Made by a program: the position numbers and the translations under genes
Notes under the pieces: generated by a model
What the model was told of the DNA's origin: nothing
What the model saw: only the letters and a program-made list of their open reading frames with translations
Database searches by the model: none
Assembly (NCBI GenBank): GCA_031388245.1
Contig: JANNED010000198.1
Coordinates: forward strand, 1-5,917
Source of the DNA: JANMDU01 sp031388245
GTDB lineage: Bacteria; Pseudomonadota; Gammaproteobacteria; Burkholderiales; Burkholderiaceae_C
Direction: 5' to 3'
Length of the DNA stretch: 5,917 bases
Part shown: positions 1 through 5,481 of the stretch, piece after piece
Layout of the letters: each line of letters begins with the position of its first letter
Numbering within the stretch: position 1 is the first letter of the stretch

Positions 1-1
1 C

Positions 2-718
2 GCTTTCCTCGACATTCAAGCTGGCGCGGGCGGCACGGAAGCTTGCGATTGGGCCAGCATGCTGCTGCGCCAATACCTGCGCTATGCCGAGCGCAAAGGC
101 TTCAAAACCACGATTGACGAAGAAACGCCCGGCGATGTGGCCGGCATTCGCTCAGCCAGCATCAAGATTGAAGGCGATTACGCTTTTGGCTTGTTGCGCA
201 CTGAAACCGGCGTGCACCGCTTGGTGCGCAAATCACCGTTTGATTCCTCTGGCGGGCGGCACACCAGTTTTGCCAGCGTTTTCGTCTACCCCGAGGTGGA
301 CGACACAATTGAGATCAATATCAATCCAGCGGATGTGCGCGTAGACACGTATCGCGCCTCCGGCGCAGGCGGCCAGCACATCAACAAAACCGACTCCGCT
401 GTGCGGCTGACGCACATCCCCACCAACATCGTCGTCACCTGCCAAGATGGCCGCAGCCAACACAGCAACAAAGACGTGGCTTGGAAGCGCCTGCGCTCAA
501 GGCTCTACGATTATGAAATGCGCAAACGCCAAGAAGAGCAGCAAAAGCTGGAAGACACAAAAACCGATGTCGGCTGGGGGCATCAAATCCGCAGTTACGT
601 ACTGGACAACAGCCGCATCAAAGATTTGCGCACGGGCGTAGAAATTTCTGCCACGCAAAAGGTGCTGGATGGGGATTTGGATGAATTCATCGAGGCGAGT
701 CTCAAGCAAGGCGTTTGA
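2..718 (+). CDS. prfB: Peptide chain release factor 2 (RF2), 5' end missing
   Basis: RF2 recognises UGA and UAA stop codons in the ribosomal A site and triggers release of the finished protein. The reading frame is open from base 2, so the window holds the last 238 codons of a protein usually near 365 residues. Visible marks are GAGGTEA near the left edge, the RF2-specific stop-recognition tripeptide SPF (bases 233-241; RF1 has PxT there), and the catalytic GGQ (bases 368-376) followed by HINKTDSAVRLTH. The residue four before GGQ is Ala, as in most RF2 proteins, not the Thr of E. coli K-12. The C-terminus (IRSYVLDNSRIKDLRTGVE) is intact. The programmed +1 frameshift site common in prfB would lie upstream of the window, so its presence cannot be judged. 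The ATG at 59 is internal, not the start. No terminator with a T-run follows before the next gene. Confidence 0.97.
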   Translation, partial: AFLDIQAGAGGTEACDWASMLLRQYLRYAERKGFKTTIDEETPGDVAGIRSASIKIEGDYAFGLLRTETGVHRLVRKSPFDSSGGRHTSFASVFVYPEVDDTIEININPADVRVDTYRASGAGGQHINKTDSAVRLTHIPTNIVVTCQDGRSQHSNKDVAWKRLRSRLYDYEMRKRQEEQQKLEDTKTDVGWGHQIRSYVLDNSRIKDLRTGVEISATQKVLDGDLDEFIEASLKQGV

Positions 719-735
719 TCAAAAATGAAACAATC

Positions 736-766
736 GCATCAAAACATCAGTTTGATGTTTTGATGC
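736..766. promoter_or_regulatory. Perfect inverted repeat, likely toxin-antitoxin operator
   Basis: The arm GCATCAAAACATCA (736-749) is followed by a 3-nt spacer (750-752) and its exact reverse complement (753-766). Each arm also carries a repeated CATCA half-site, so TTTGATG occurs twice in a row on the top strand. The repeat ends at the base before the proposed -10 box of the downstream antitoxin gene. Ribbon-helix-helix antitoxins, alone or with their toxin, typically bind such palindromes to repress their own operon; that role is inferred here. An intrinsic terminator for prfB is less likely, because the stem is AT-rich and no T-run follows. Confidence 0.75.
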
Positions 767-772
767 TAAAAT
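764..772 (+). promoter_or_regulatory. Extended -10 promoter element of the vapBC-type operon
   Basis: TGCTAAAAT matches the extended -10 form TGnTATAAT, with hexamer TAAAAT at 767-772. No good -35 box is seen at the expected distance, which extended -10 promoters tolerate. The expected start of transcription, about 7 nt downstream, falls on or next to the antitoxin ATG at 779, so the mRNA may be leaderless. The element overlaps the right edge of the inverted repeat, so a bound repressor would block RNA polymerase. It is predicted by eye only. Confidence 0.45.
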
Positions 773-778
773 CAGAAT

Positions 779-1024
779 ATGCGCACCACCTTAGCCCTTG
801 ACGAAGATGCATTTCTCTATGCCCAGCAAACTGCGCGACGCGAGAAAATCTCATTGGGTGCGGCCGTCTCTCAGCTGATTCGGCGCTCCTACAACGCGCC
901 CGCCAACGACTATCCTGCTTTGACAGGAAAATACAGCCTTTATCCTAAGCGCCCTGGCGAAGTGGTCACCTCAGAAGATGTCTATCGCTTGCTGGATCAA
1001 GCAGACATTGAAATGTACACATGA
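779..1024 (+). CDS. vapB: Ribbon-helix-helix antitoxin (VapB-like)
   Basis: This 81-residue protein is the probable antitoxin of a type II toxin-antitoxin pair. Residues 1-38 look like a ribbon-helix-helix DNA-binding domain: a short strand MRTTLALDED, then two helices ending in SQLIRRSY. Residues 40-81 are more polar, with a Pro-rich stretch and an acidic end, and would be the segment that wraps the toxin. In such pairs the antitoxin neutralises the toxin and represses the operon. The start at 779 is firm: an in-frame TAA lies at 767-769, and the ATG follows a -10-like box directly. There is no Shine-Dalgarno sequence, consistent with a leaderless message. It overlaps the toxin gene by 4 nt (ATGA), which suggests translational coupling. 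The family is inferred from the fold pattern and the partner; the name VapB is by association. Confidence 0.8.
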   Translation: MRTTLALDEDAFLYAQQTARREKISLGAAVSQLIRRSYNAPANDYPALTGKYSLYPKRPGEVVTSEDVYRLLDQADIEMYT

Positions 1025-1473
1025 CAAAGAAAGCGGCATGGCCAAGATTGCTGTTAGATGTCAATGTTTGGATCGCGCTCTTTGATGAGAGCCATGTTCA
1101 CAACCAGCGAGCCAAAGCATTATTTGACAGCCCAGGGCTCAAAATTGCTAGTTGCCCGTTGACTGAAAACAGCGTCATTCGGATTGCATCTATGCCCGGC
1201 ATTCGCCGCGTGCCCAGCGCTAGTTTGATGCAAGTTCGGCAGCTGATGCAACAAGTGATTGCAGAGGTTGATCATGAGTTTTGGCCAGCGGATACTTCTT
1301 TGATTACAGACGATTTACTCGATTGGACGCGTATTTTCGGGCACAACCAAATCACCGATGCATATCTTTTGGCTCTGGCAGTGCGCCACAACGGCGCATT
1401 GGCATCATTTGATCAACGCATCTCGTTGGTGAGTGTCAAAAACGCCCTGCCTCAGCATTTGCTTATCCTCTGA
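1021..1473 (+). CDS. vapC: PIN-domain ribonuclease toxin, VapC family
   Basis: This 150-residue PIN-domain protein is the probable toxin of the pair. VapC toxins are Mg-dependent endoribonucleases that cut tRNA or rRNA and stop translation; the target here cannot be read from sequence. The acidic catalytic set is complete: Asp13 in LLDVNVW, Glu49 in LTEN, Asp113 in ITDAYLLALA and Asp131 in ASFDQR. The C-terminal pattern ending in LPQHLLIL fits the VapC subgroup often annotated as 'TA system VapC family ribonuclease toxin'. The length is normal and there is no frameshift, so the toxin appears intact. The start codon overlaps the antitoxin stop (ATGA). Three hand-counted 60-base lines have 26 to 30 G+C, lower than lines in kdsA and eno (34 to 39), a mild sign of acquisition. 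The kdsA start follows after only 12 nt. Confidence 0.9.
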   Translation: MTKKAAWPRLLLDVNVWIALFDESHVHNQRAKALFDSPGLKIASCPLTENSVIRIASMPGIRRVPSASLMQVRQLMQQVIAEVDHEFWPADTSLITDDLLDWTRIFGHNQITDAYLLALAVRHNGALASFDQRISLVSVKNALPQHLLIL

Positions 1474-1485
1474 AATGACACCGCT

Positions 1486-2340
1486 ATGAAACTCTGCAAT
1501 TTCGATGTCGGCCTCGACAAACCGTTTTTCCTCATCGCCGGCACTTGCTCGATTGAGGGCTTGGAGATGAGCATTGAAGTGGCGGGGCGCTTGAAGGAAA
1601 TCACATCGGCTTTAGGCATCCCGCTGATCTACAAAGGCTCGTTTGACAAGGCTAATCGCTCCTCGGGCAATACCAAGCGCGGCGTGGGCATGGATGCGGG
1701 GCTGAAGATTTTGGATGAGGTGCGCAGGCAGTTGGGTTTGCCGATCTTGACTGATGTACATGAAGCCGCTCAGGTCAACGAAGTGGCCAGCGTGGTGGAT
1801 GTGTTGCAAACGCCTGCCTTCCTCTGCCGCCAAACCGATTTCATCCGCGCAGTTGCGCAAAGCGGCAAGCCGGTGAACATCAAAAAAGGCCAATTTCTTG
1901 CGCCTTGGGATATGAAAAACGTGATCGACAAAGCGCGCGCAGCAGCGGCTGAGAAGGGCTTAAATCAAGACAATTTCTTGGCCTGCGAGCGCGGCGTGAG
2001 TTTTGGGTATAACAACCTTGTGGCCGATATGACGAGCCTTGCCGAAATGCGCAAAACCGGCGCACCCGTGGTGTTTGATGTGACGCATTCCGTGCAAAAA
2101 CCCGGCGGCCAAGGCGCAACTTCTGGCGGCGCACGCGAGATGGTGCCTGTGCTGGCGCGTGCGGGCGTGGCAGCGGGCGTGGCAGGTTTGTTTATGGAAA
2201 CACATCCTCGCCCGGCTGAGGCGTGGTCGGATGGGCCCAATGCTGTGCCGCTTGGTCGCATGCAAGCCTTGCTAGAAACTTTGGTTCAGCTCGATTCCGT
2301 AACCAAAAAGAACCCGCTGCTCGAAGCAGATTTCAATTAA
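1486..2340 (+). CDS. kdsA: 3-deoxy-8-phosphooctulonate synthase (KDO8P synthase)
   Basis: KdsA condenses phosphoenolpyruvate with arabinose 5-phosphate to Kdo-8-phosphate in the cytoplasm. This is the committed step to Kdo, the sugar linking lipid A to the LPS core. At 284 residues it has normal length. The active-site motifs are present: SFDKANRSS (52-60), LTDVHE (88-93), PAFLCRQTD (110-118), NIKKGQF (131-137) and SFGYNNLV (172-179). It belongs to the metal-dependent class: Cys21 (in AGTCSIE), His201 (DVTHS), Glu238 (METHP) and Asp249 (SDGPN) match the four metal ligands known in Aquifex KdsA, whereas the E. coli-type enzyme has Asn in place of Cys. The usual AGPC is AGTC here. No strong ribosome binding site or promoter was seen in the 12-nt gap after the toxin gene, so read-through from the toxin-antitoxin promoter is possible. 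The DUF1330 gene follows after 19 nt. Confidence 0.98.
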   Translation: MKLCNFDVGLDKPFFLIAGTCSIEGLEMSIEVAGRLKEITSALGIPLIYKGSFDKANRSSGNTKRGVGMDAGLKILDEVRRQLGLPILTDVHEAAQVNEVASVVDVLQTPAFLCRQTDFIRAVAQSGKPVNIKKGQFLAPWDMKNVIDKARAAAAEKGLNQDNFLACERGVSFGYNNLVADMTSLAEMRKTGAPVVFDVTHSVQKPGGQGATSGGAREMVPVLARAGVAAGVAGLFMETHPRPAEAWSDGPNAVPLGRMQALLETLVQLDSVTKKNPLLEADFN

Positions 2341-2359
2341 TCCAAAGGACACTACCCTC

Positions 2360-2647
2360 ATGAGCGCTTATGTGATTGCCGATGTAACTGTGACGGACGC
2401 CGAGCAAATGGCGAAATACCGCGAGTGGAGCACCCAAGCGGCTGCGGAATTTGGCGCGAGCTTTATTGTGCGCGGCGGGGCTATTCATGTATTTGAAGGC
2501 GATTGGCAACCTTCGCGCGTGGTGATCTTGCAGTTTGCTAGCAGTGATGTGGCTAAGAAATGGTATGCGAGCGAGACTTATCAACACGCGATCACGCTGC
2601 GCAAGAATGCTGGCGTGATGCGGATGGTGATGGTTGAGGGTGTTTGA
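2360..2647 (+). CDS. DUF1330 family protein
   Basis: This is a small cytoplasmic protein of 95 residues with the pattern of the DUF1330 family, a ferredoxin-like (dimeric alpha-beta barrel) fold of unknown function. Recognisable family features are the first strand AYVIADVTVTD, the segment MAKYREW, FIVRGGAIHVFEGDW near residues 35-49, a strand RVVILQFAS, and the helix AKKWYASETYQHAITLRKNA near 65-84. A good ribosome binding site (AAAGGA, 2344-2349) lies 10 nt before the ATG. It starts 19 nt after the kdsA stop, so the two are probably co-transcribed. I recall this small gene sitting between kdsA and eno in related betaproteobacteria. The conserved neighbourhood suggests a link to Kdo or central carbon metabolism, but no reaction can be assigned. 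Confidence 0.9.
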   Translation: MSAYVIADVTVTDAEQMAKYREWSTQAAAEFGASFIVRGGAIHVFEGDWQPSRVVILQFASSDVAKKWYASETYQHAITLRKNAGVMRMVMVEGV

Positions 2648-2666
2648 ATTTTTAAGCATCAATATT

Positions 2667-2805
2667 GAACACGGAAGTCACAGAAACTACACGGAAAGCA
2701 CGAAAAATACAACCTGCTTTCTTTCGAGAAATTGAATAAATTCGATAAGTGAATCTCGTTTGAGTTTTCTGTGTCTTCCGTGTAATTTCTGTGCCTTCCG
2801 TGTTC
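2667..2805. repeat. Imperfect 41-bp inverted repeat made of doubled 20-bp units
   Basis: The left arm (2667-2707) and the reverse complement of the right arm (2765-2805) match with only 6 mismatches over 41 positions, around a 57-nt AT-rich centre (2708-2764). Each arm is itself a tandem pair of a 20-bp unit with consensus ACACGGAAGNCACAGAAANT. The unit copies start at 2669 and 2689 on the top strand, and run 2803-2784 and 2783-2764 on the bottom strand. Thus four copies sit as two head-to-head pairs. The element almost fills the gap between the DUF1330 gene and eno. It resembles the CACGGAAG/CACAGAAA-type intergenic repeats I recall from diverse bacterial genomes, and may be a small non-autonomous mobile or REP-like element. 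In RNA it could fold into a long hairpin in the eno leader. No T-run follows, so it is not a classical terminator. Confidence 0.85.
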
Positions 2806-2830
2806 CCAATTTTTGAATCTCTAATTTTTT

Positions 2831-2836
2831 AGGAAA
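2831..2836 (+). promoter_or_regulatory. Ribosome binding site of eno
   Basis: AGGAAA lies 6 nt before the ATG at 2843 and fixes that start, which also matches the conserved N-terminus MSAIVDI of betaproteobacterial enolases. Confidence 0.75.
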
Positions 2837-2842
2837 TGTGAA

Positions 2843-4156
2843 ATGAGTGCAATCGTAGATATCGTCGGCCGGGAAGTTTTAGACAGCCGTGGCAACCCCA
2901 CCGTTGAATGTGATGTGTTGCTGGAGAGCGGCGTGATGGGCCGCGCGGCTGTGCCTTCTGGCGCGTCTACCGGCTCGCGCGAGGCAATTGAGCTGCGCGA
3001 TGGGGACAAGAGCCGTTATCTGGGCAAAGGCGTACTCAAAGCAGTGGGTCACATCAATGTGGAAATCTCCAACGCCGTGCTCGGCCTCGATGCCTCAGAG
3101 CAAGCCTTCCTCGACAAAACTCTGATCGAGCTCGATGGCACCGACAACAAATCCAAGCTCGGCGCGAATGCGATGCTAGCCGTGAGCATGGCCGTGGCGC
3201 GCGCTGCGGCTGAAGAGGCTGGCTTGCCGCTGTATCGCTACTTTGGCGGCATGCATGCTGTGCAGCTTCCTGTGCCGATGATGAATGTGATCAACGGTGG
3301 CGAGCATGCGAACAACAATTTGGATTTGCAAGAATTCATGATCATCCCGATTGGCGCAAAAAGCTTCCGCGAAGCCCTGCGCCATGGTGCGGAAGTGTTT
3401 CATGCGCTCAAGAAAATCATTCATGACAAAGGCATGAGCACAGCAGTGGGCGATGAAGGCGGCTTTGCGCCATCCACAGAAGCCACAGACGGGAGTCTTG
3501 TGGGCAAAGGCGTGCACGAAGCCGCGATTGAACTCATCTTGCAAGCGATTGACAAAGCAGGCTACAAAGCCGGCGAAGACATCGTGCTCGCGCTCGATTG
3601 CGCCGCATCCGAGTTTTACAAAGATGGCAAATACCATTTGGAGGGCGAAAACCTCACGCTCACCTCCCAAGAGTGGACAGACATGATGGCCGCTTGGTGC
3701 GACAAATACCCCATCATCAGCATTGAAGACGGCATGGCCGAAGGCGATTGGGATGGCTGGAAGCTGCTGACCGACCGCTTGGGCAAAAAAGTACAAATCG
3801 TGGGCGATGATTTGTTCGTCACCAACACCAAGATTTTGAAAGAAGGCATCGACAAAGGCATTGCCAACTCGATCCTCATCAAAATCAACCAAATCGGCAC
3901 GCTCACCGAGACCTTCGCCGCGATTGAGATGGCCAAGCGCGCCGGCTACACCGCCGTGATCTCACACCGCTCAGGCGAGACGGAAGATTCCACGATCGCC
4001 GACATTGCTGTAGGCACCAACGCAGGCCAAATCAAAACTGGCAGTCTCTCCCGCTCCGACCGCATCGCCAAATACAACCAACTTCTGCGCATCGAAGAAG
4101 ATTTGGGCGATGTAGCGCAGTATCCGGGCCGTGCGGCGTTTTACAACCTCCGCTGA
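2843..4156 (+). CDS. eno: Enolase (phosphopyruvate hydratase) with a loop insertion
   Basis: Enolase interconverts 2-phosphoglycerate and phosphoenolpyruvate in glycolysis and gluconeogenesis. All catalytic parts are visible: Glu205 in GDEGG, Mg ligands Asp252 (DCAAS), Glu295 (SIEDG) and Asp322 (GDDLF), the base Lys347 (IKINQIG), His375-Arg376-Ser377 (SHRSGE) and Lys398 (IKTGS). At 437 residues it is longer than E. coli enolase (432) and the roughly 427 I recall for Burkholderia. The extra length sits after GDEGGFAP: 47 residues separate Glu205 from Asp252, against 37 in E. coli (E209 to D246). Insert residues are about 212-223, with the sequence TEATDGSLVGKG. The product phosphoenolpyruvate is a KdsA substrate, which fits the kdsA neighbourhood. 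The gene follows the repeat-filled gap and is followed by a hairpin and ftsB. In bacteria enolase also commonly joins the RNA degradosome; that is family knowledge only. Confidence 0.98.
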   Translation: MSAIVDIVGREVLDSRGNPTVECDVLLESGVMGRAAVPSGASTGSREAIELRDGDKSRYLGKGVLKAVGHINVEISNAVLGLDASEQAFLDKTLIELDGTDNKSKLGANAMLAVSMAVARAAAEEAGLPLYRYFGGMHAVQLPVPMMNVINGGEHANNNLDLQEFMIIPIGAKSFREALRHGAEVFHALKKIIHDKGMSTAVGDEGGFAPSTEATDGSLVGKGVHEAAIELILQAIDKAGYKAGEDIVLALDCAASEFYKDGKYHLEGENLTLTSQEWTDMMAAWCDKYPIISIEDGMAEGDWDGWKLLTDRLGKKVQIVGDDLFVTNTKILKEGIDKGIANSILIKINQIGTLTETFAAIEMAKRAGYTAVISHRSGETEDSTIADIAVGTNAGQIKTGSLSRSDRIAKYNQLLRIEEDLGDVAQYPGRAAFYNLR

Positions 4157-4193
4157 CCAGCTTCGGGATAACCTCCGCTGACTTGTCTTCGGG
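4145..4193 (+). repeat. Short tandem duplication covering the eno stop codon
   Basis: AACCTCCGCTGAC occurs at 4145-4157, containing the eno stop TGA, and again at 4170-4182. Each copy is followed by CTTCGGG (4161-4167 and 4187-4193). The offset is 25 to 26 nt, so the end of eno has been duplicated imperfectly in tandem. The second copy runs into the left arm of the downstream hairpin. It changes no protein, since the first stop is kept. Confidence 0.8.
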
Positions 4194-4219
4194 GCGCTAC
4201 CAATCTCGTAGCGCCCCGA
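4189..4219 (+). terminator. Strong GC-rich hairpin after eno
   Basis: TCGGGGCGCTAC (4189-4200) pairs perfectly with GTAGCGCCCCGA (4208-4219) around a 7-nt loop. It lies about 30 nt after the eno stop, where a terminator is expected. The stem is very stable, but no T-run follows on either strand. It could be a weak or Rho-assisted terminator, or an mRNA 3'-end stabiliser. Transcription may therefore continue into ftsB. Confidence 0.55.
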
Positions 4220-4251
4220 GCATATTCCAAGCTGGCGATAGCTGAAAATGC

Positions 4252-4280
4252 TTCAAAAAGGCAGCAAAAACGGGCACAAT
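4252..4280 (+). promoter_or_regulatory. Possible weak promoter of ftsB
   Basis: TTCAAA (4252-4257) and CACAAT (4275-4280) each match the sigma-70 consensus at 4 of 6 positions and are separated by 17 nt. The predicted transcript would start next to the ftsB ATG at 4288. Such matches arise easily by chance, so this is only a candidate. Confidence 0.22.
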
Positions 4281-4287
4281 CGGCACC

Positions 4288-4566
4288 ATGGTGTCCCAAC
4301 GCATCGTTCCCGCTCTGCTGATCGCACTTCTTTTCGCTCTGCACGCACAGCTGTGGCTCGGGCGCGGCAGCGTCTCGCATGTCAATCAGCTGTCTACCAA
4401 GCTGCAAGATCTGAACCACAAAAACAAAACTGCTCAGCAGACCAATGATCAACTCGCCTCTGAAGTGCGCGATCTCAAAGAAGGTTTAGAAATGATCGAA
4501 GACAAAGCTCGCGGCGAGCTGGGCATGATCAAGGCCAACGAAATTTTGGTGCAGTATTCCAAATAA
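4288..4566 (+). CDS. ftsB: Cell division protein FtsB (septum formation initiator family)
   Basis: FtsB is a bitopic inner-membrane protein that joins FtsL and FtsQ in the divisome and helps activate septal peptidoglycan synthesis. The 92 residues show the expected order: a short cytoplasmic start (1-6), one membrane helix (about 7-24, IVPALLIALLFALHAQLWL), then a periplasmic coiled coil (about 30-75) rich in Leu, Lys, Gln and Glu. The family signature near the C-terminus is present as ARGELGMIKANEILVQY. The place just after eno is the classic one in betaproteobacteria and gammaproteobacteria. The ATG at 4288 gives the standard N-terminus, but no Shine-Dalgarno sequence is seen close to it. 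It converges with pssA, leaving a 47-nt gap. Confidence 0.93.
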   Translation: MVSQRIVPALLIALLFALHAQLWLGRGSVSHVNQLSTKLQDLNHKNKTAQQTNDQLASEVRDLKEGLEMIEDKARGELGMIKANEILVQYSK

Positions 4567-4613
4567 TGATGCACAAGGCTCTGATGCGAGCGCTGCACAA
4601 TCATTCAAGAAAA

Positions 4614-5453
4614 TCAATGCAAGCCGCGCTCTTCCGGCTCATCTTTGGAAGTCGCAATCACGCTCGTCTGTAAGCCTTTGGTTTTGCGATAGCCATAAAT
4701 CACGTAGCCGCTCAGGCCATACGCCACGAAGATCCCGAAGAGCACCGTGGGTGGGTCAATGTTGATCGCGGCAATACCGAGCGCAATCAACACAATCACG
4801 GCAAATGGCACGCTGCGCTTCATGTTCACATCTTTGAAGCTGTAAAAAGGCACATTGGTCACCATCGTGAGGCCGGTGAACAAGGCAAAGGCAAACATCA
4901 CCCAACGCACCTTCACTTCAAAAACCCCGAGGATCATCAGCGTGTCTTGGCCTGCAACTTTCAAATCCGTCATGAGCCAAATCAAGCCCATCACCAAAGC
5001 TGCAGCTGCGGGGCTGGGCAGGCCCTGGAAATAGCGCTTATCCACCACAGCGGTGTTCACATTAAACCGTGCCAAACGCAGCATCGCACAAGAGATATAA
5101 ACGAACGCAGCAATCCAACCCCAGCGGCCCAGATCTTTCAAAGCCCACTCATAGGCGATCAGTGCAGGCGCAGCACCGAAGCTCACCATATCGGAGAGCG
5201 AATCCATTTGCTCGCCAAAAGCGGATTGCGTGTTCGTCATGCGGGCGACGCGGCCATCTAAGCTGTCGAGCACCATCGCGCAAAAAATGCCAATGGCCGC
5301 TTCATGAAAGCGCCCATTCATCGCCATCACGATGCCATAGAAGCCACCAAAGAGCGCGGCCAAGGTAAACAGATTGGGCAAAATATAGATGCCCTTGCGA
5401 CGCGGTTTGAGGGGCGCTAGCTCAGCGGGGTTGGTGTCTTGTCCATCATGCAT
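4614..5453 (-). CDS. pssA: CDP-diacylglycerol--serine O-phosphatidyltransferase (PssA)
   Basis: PssA is an integral membrane enzyme that makes phosphatidylserine from CDP-diacylglycerol and serine, the first step to phosphatidylethanolamine. The CDP-alcohol phosphotransferase motif D-x2-DG-x2-AR-x8-G-x3-D-x3-D is complete: Asp63, Asp66, Gly67, Ala70, Arg71, Gly80, Asp84 and Asp88. It is therefore the multi-span type, not the peripheral PLD-like enzyme of E. coli. Several hydrophobic helices follow, at about 25-45, 52-66, 92-104, 112-126, 147-162, 184-200, 216-231 and 236-254. A conserved-looking NVPFYSFKD lies near 200-208, and the tail is polar. Length 279 is within the family range. The start at 5453 is the only good in-frame candidate; an overlapping ATG at 5449 is out of frame. 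No clear ribosome binding site is visible. The gene lies 134 nt downstream of ilvC on the same strand, behind a terminator. Confidence 0.96.
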   Translation of the reverse strand: MHDGQDTNPAELAPLKPRRKGIYILPNLFTLAALFGGFYGIVMAMNGRFHEAAIGIFCAMVLDSLDGRVARMTNTQSAFGEQMDSLSDMVSFGAAPALIAYEWALKDLGRWGWIAAFVYISCAMLRLARFNVNTAVVDKRYFQGLPSPAAAALVMGLIWLMTDLKVAGQDTLMILGVFEVKVRWVMFAFALFTGLTMVTNVPFYSFKDVNMKRSVPFAVIVLIALGIAAINIDPPTVLFGIFVAYGLSGYVIYGYRKTKGLQTSVIATSKDEPEERGLH

Positions 5454-5481
5454 GCCTAGAGTGTAAAGGGAACTGAACCAT

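Noticed and set aside
1..60. prfB programmed frameshift site
   Set aside because: The frameshift site lies near codon 25 of prfB, well upstream of the window, so nothing can be said about it.
736..766. Intrinsic terminator for prfB
   Set aside because: The palindrome is AT-rich and is followed by TAAAATC rather than a T-run; its overlap with the -10 box fits an operator better.
2333..2662. Minus-strand open frame over the DUF1330 gene
   Set aside because: Shadow of a gene with a good ribosome binding site and a clear family match.
2667..2805. CRISPR-like array
   Set aside because: The 20-bp units are directly adjacent without spacers, there are only two per orientation, and no cas gene is near.
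2836..2841. ATG-TGA mini-ORF just before eno
   Set aside because: The ATG overlaps the AGGAAA ribosome binding site, so ribosomes could not start there with normal spacing.
3176..3892. Long open frame of 238 codons on the minus strand inside eno
   Set aside because: It is antisense to an unmistakable enolase, has no family pattern, and is rich in Phe, His and Ala as expected from a shadow frame of this codon use.
4565..4605. Imperfect hairpin (AATGAT/ATCATT with inner GCTC/GAGC) between ftsB and pssA
   Set aside because: The stem is interrupted by large internal mismatches and no T-run follows on either strand, so a bidirectional terminator is not supported.
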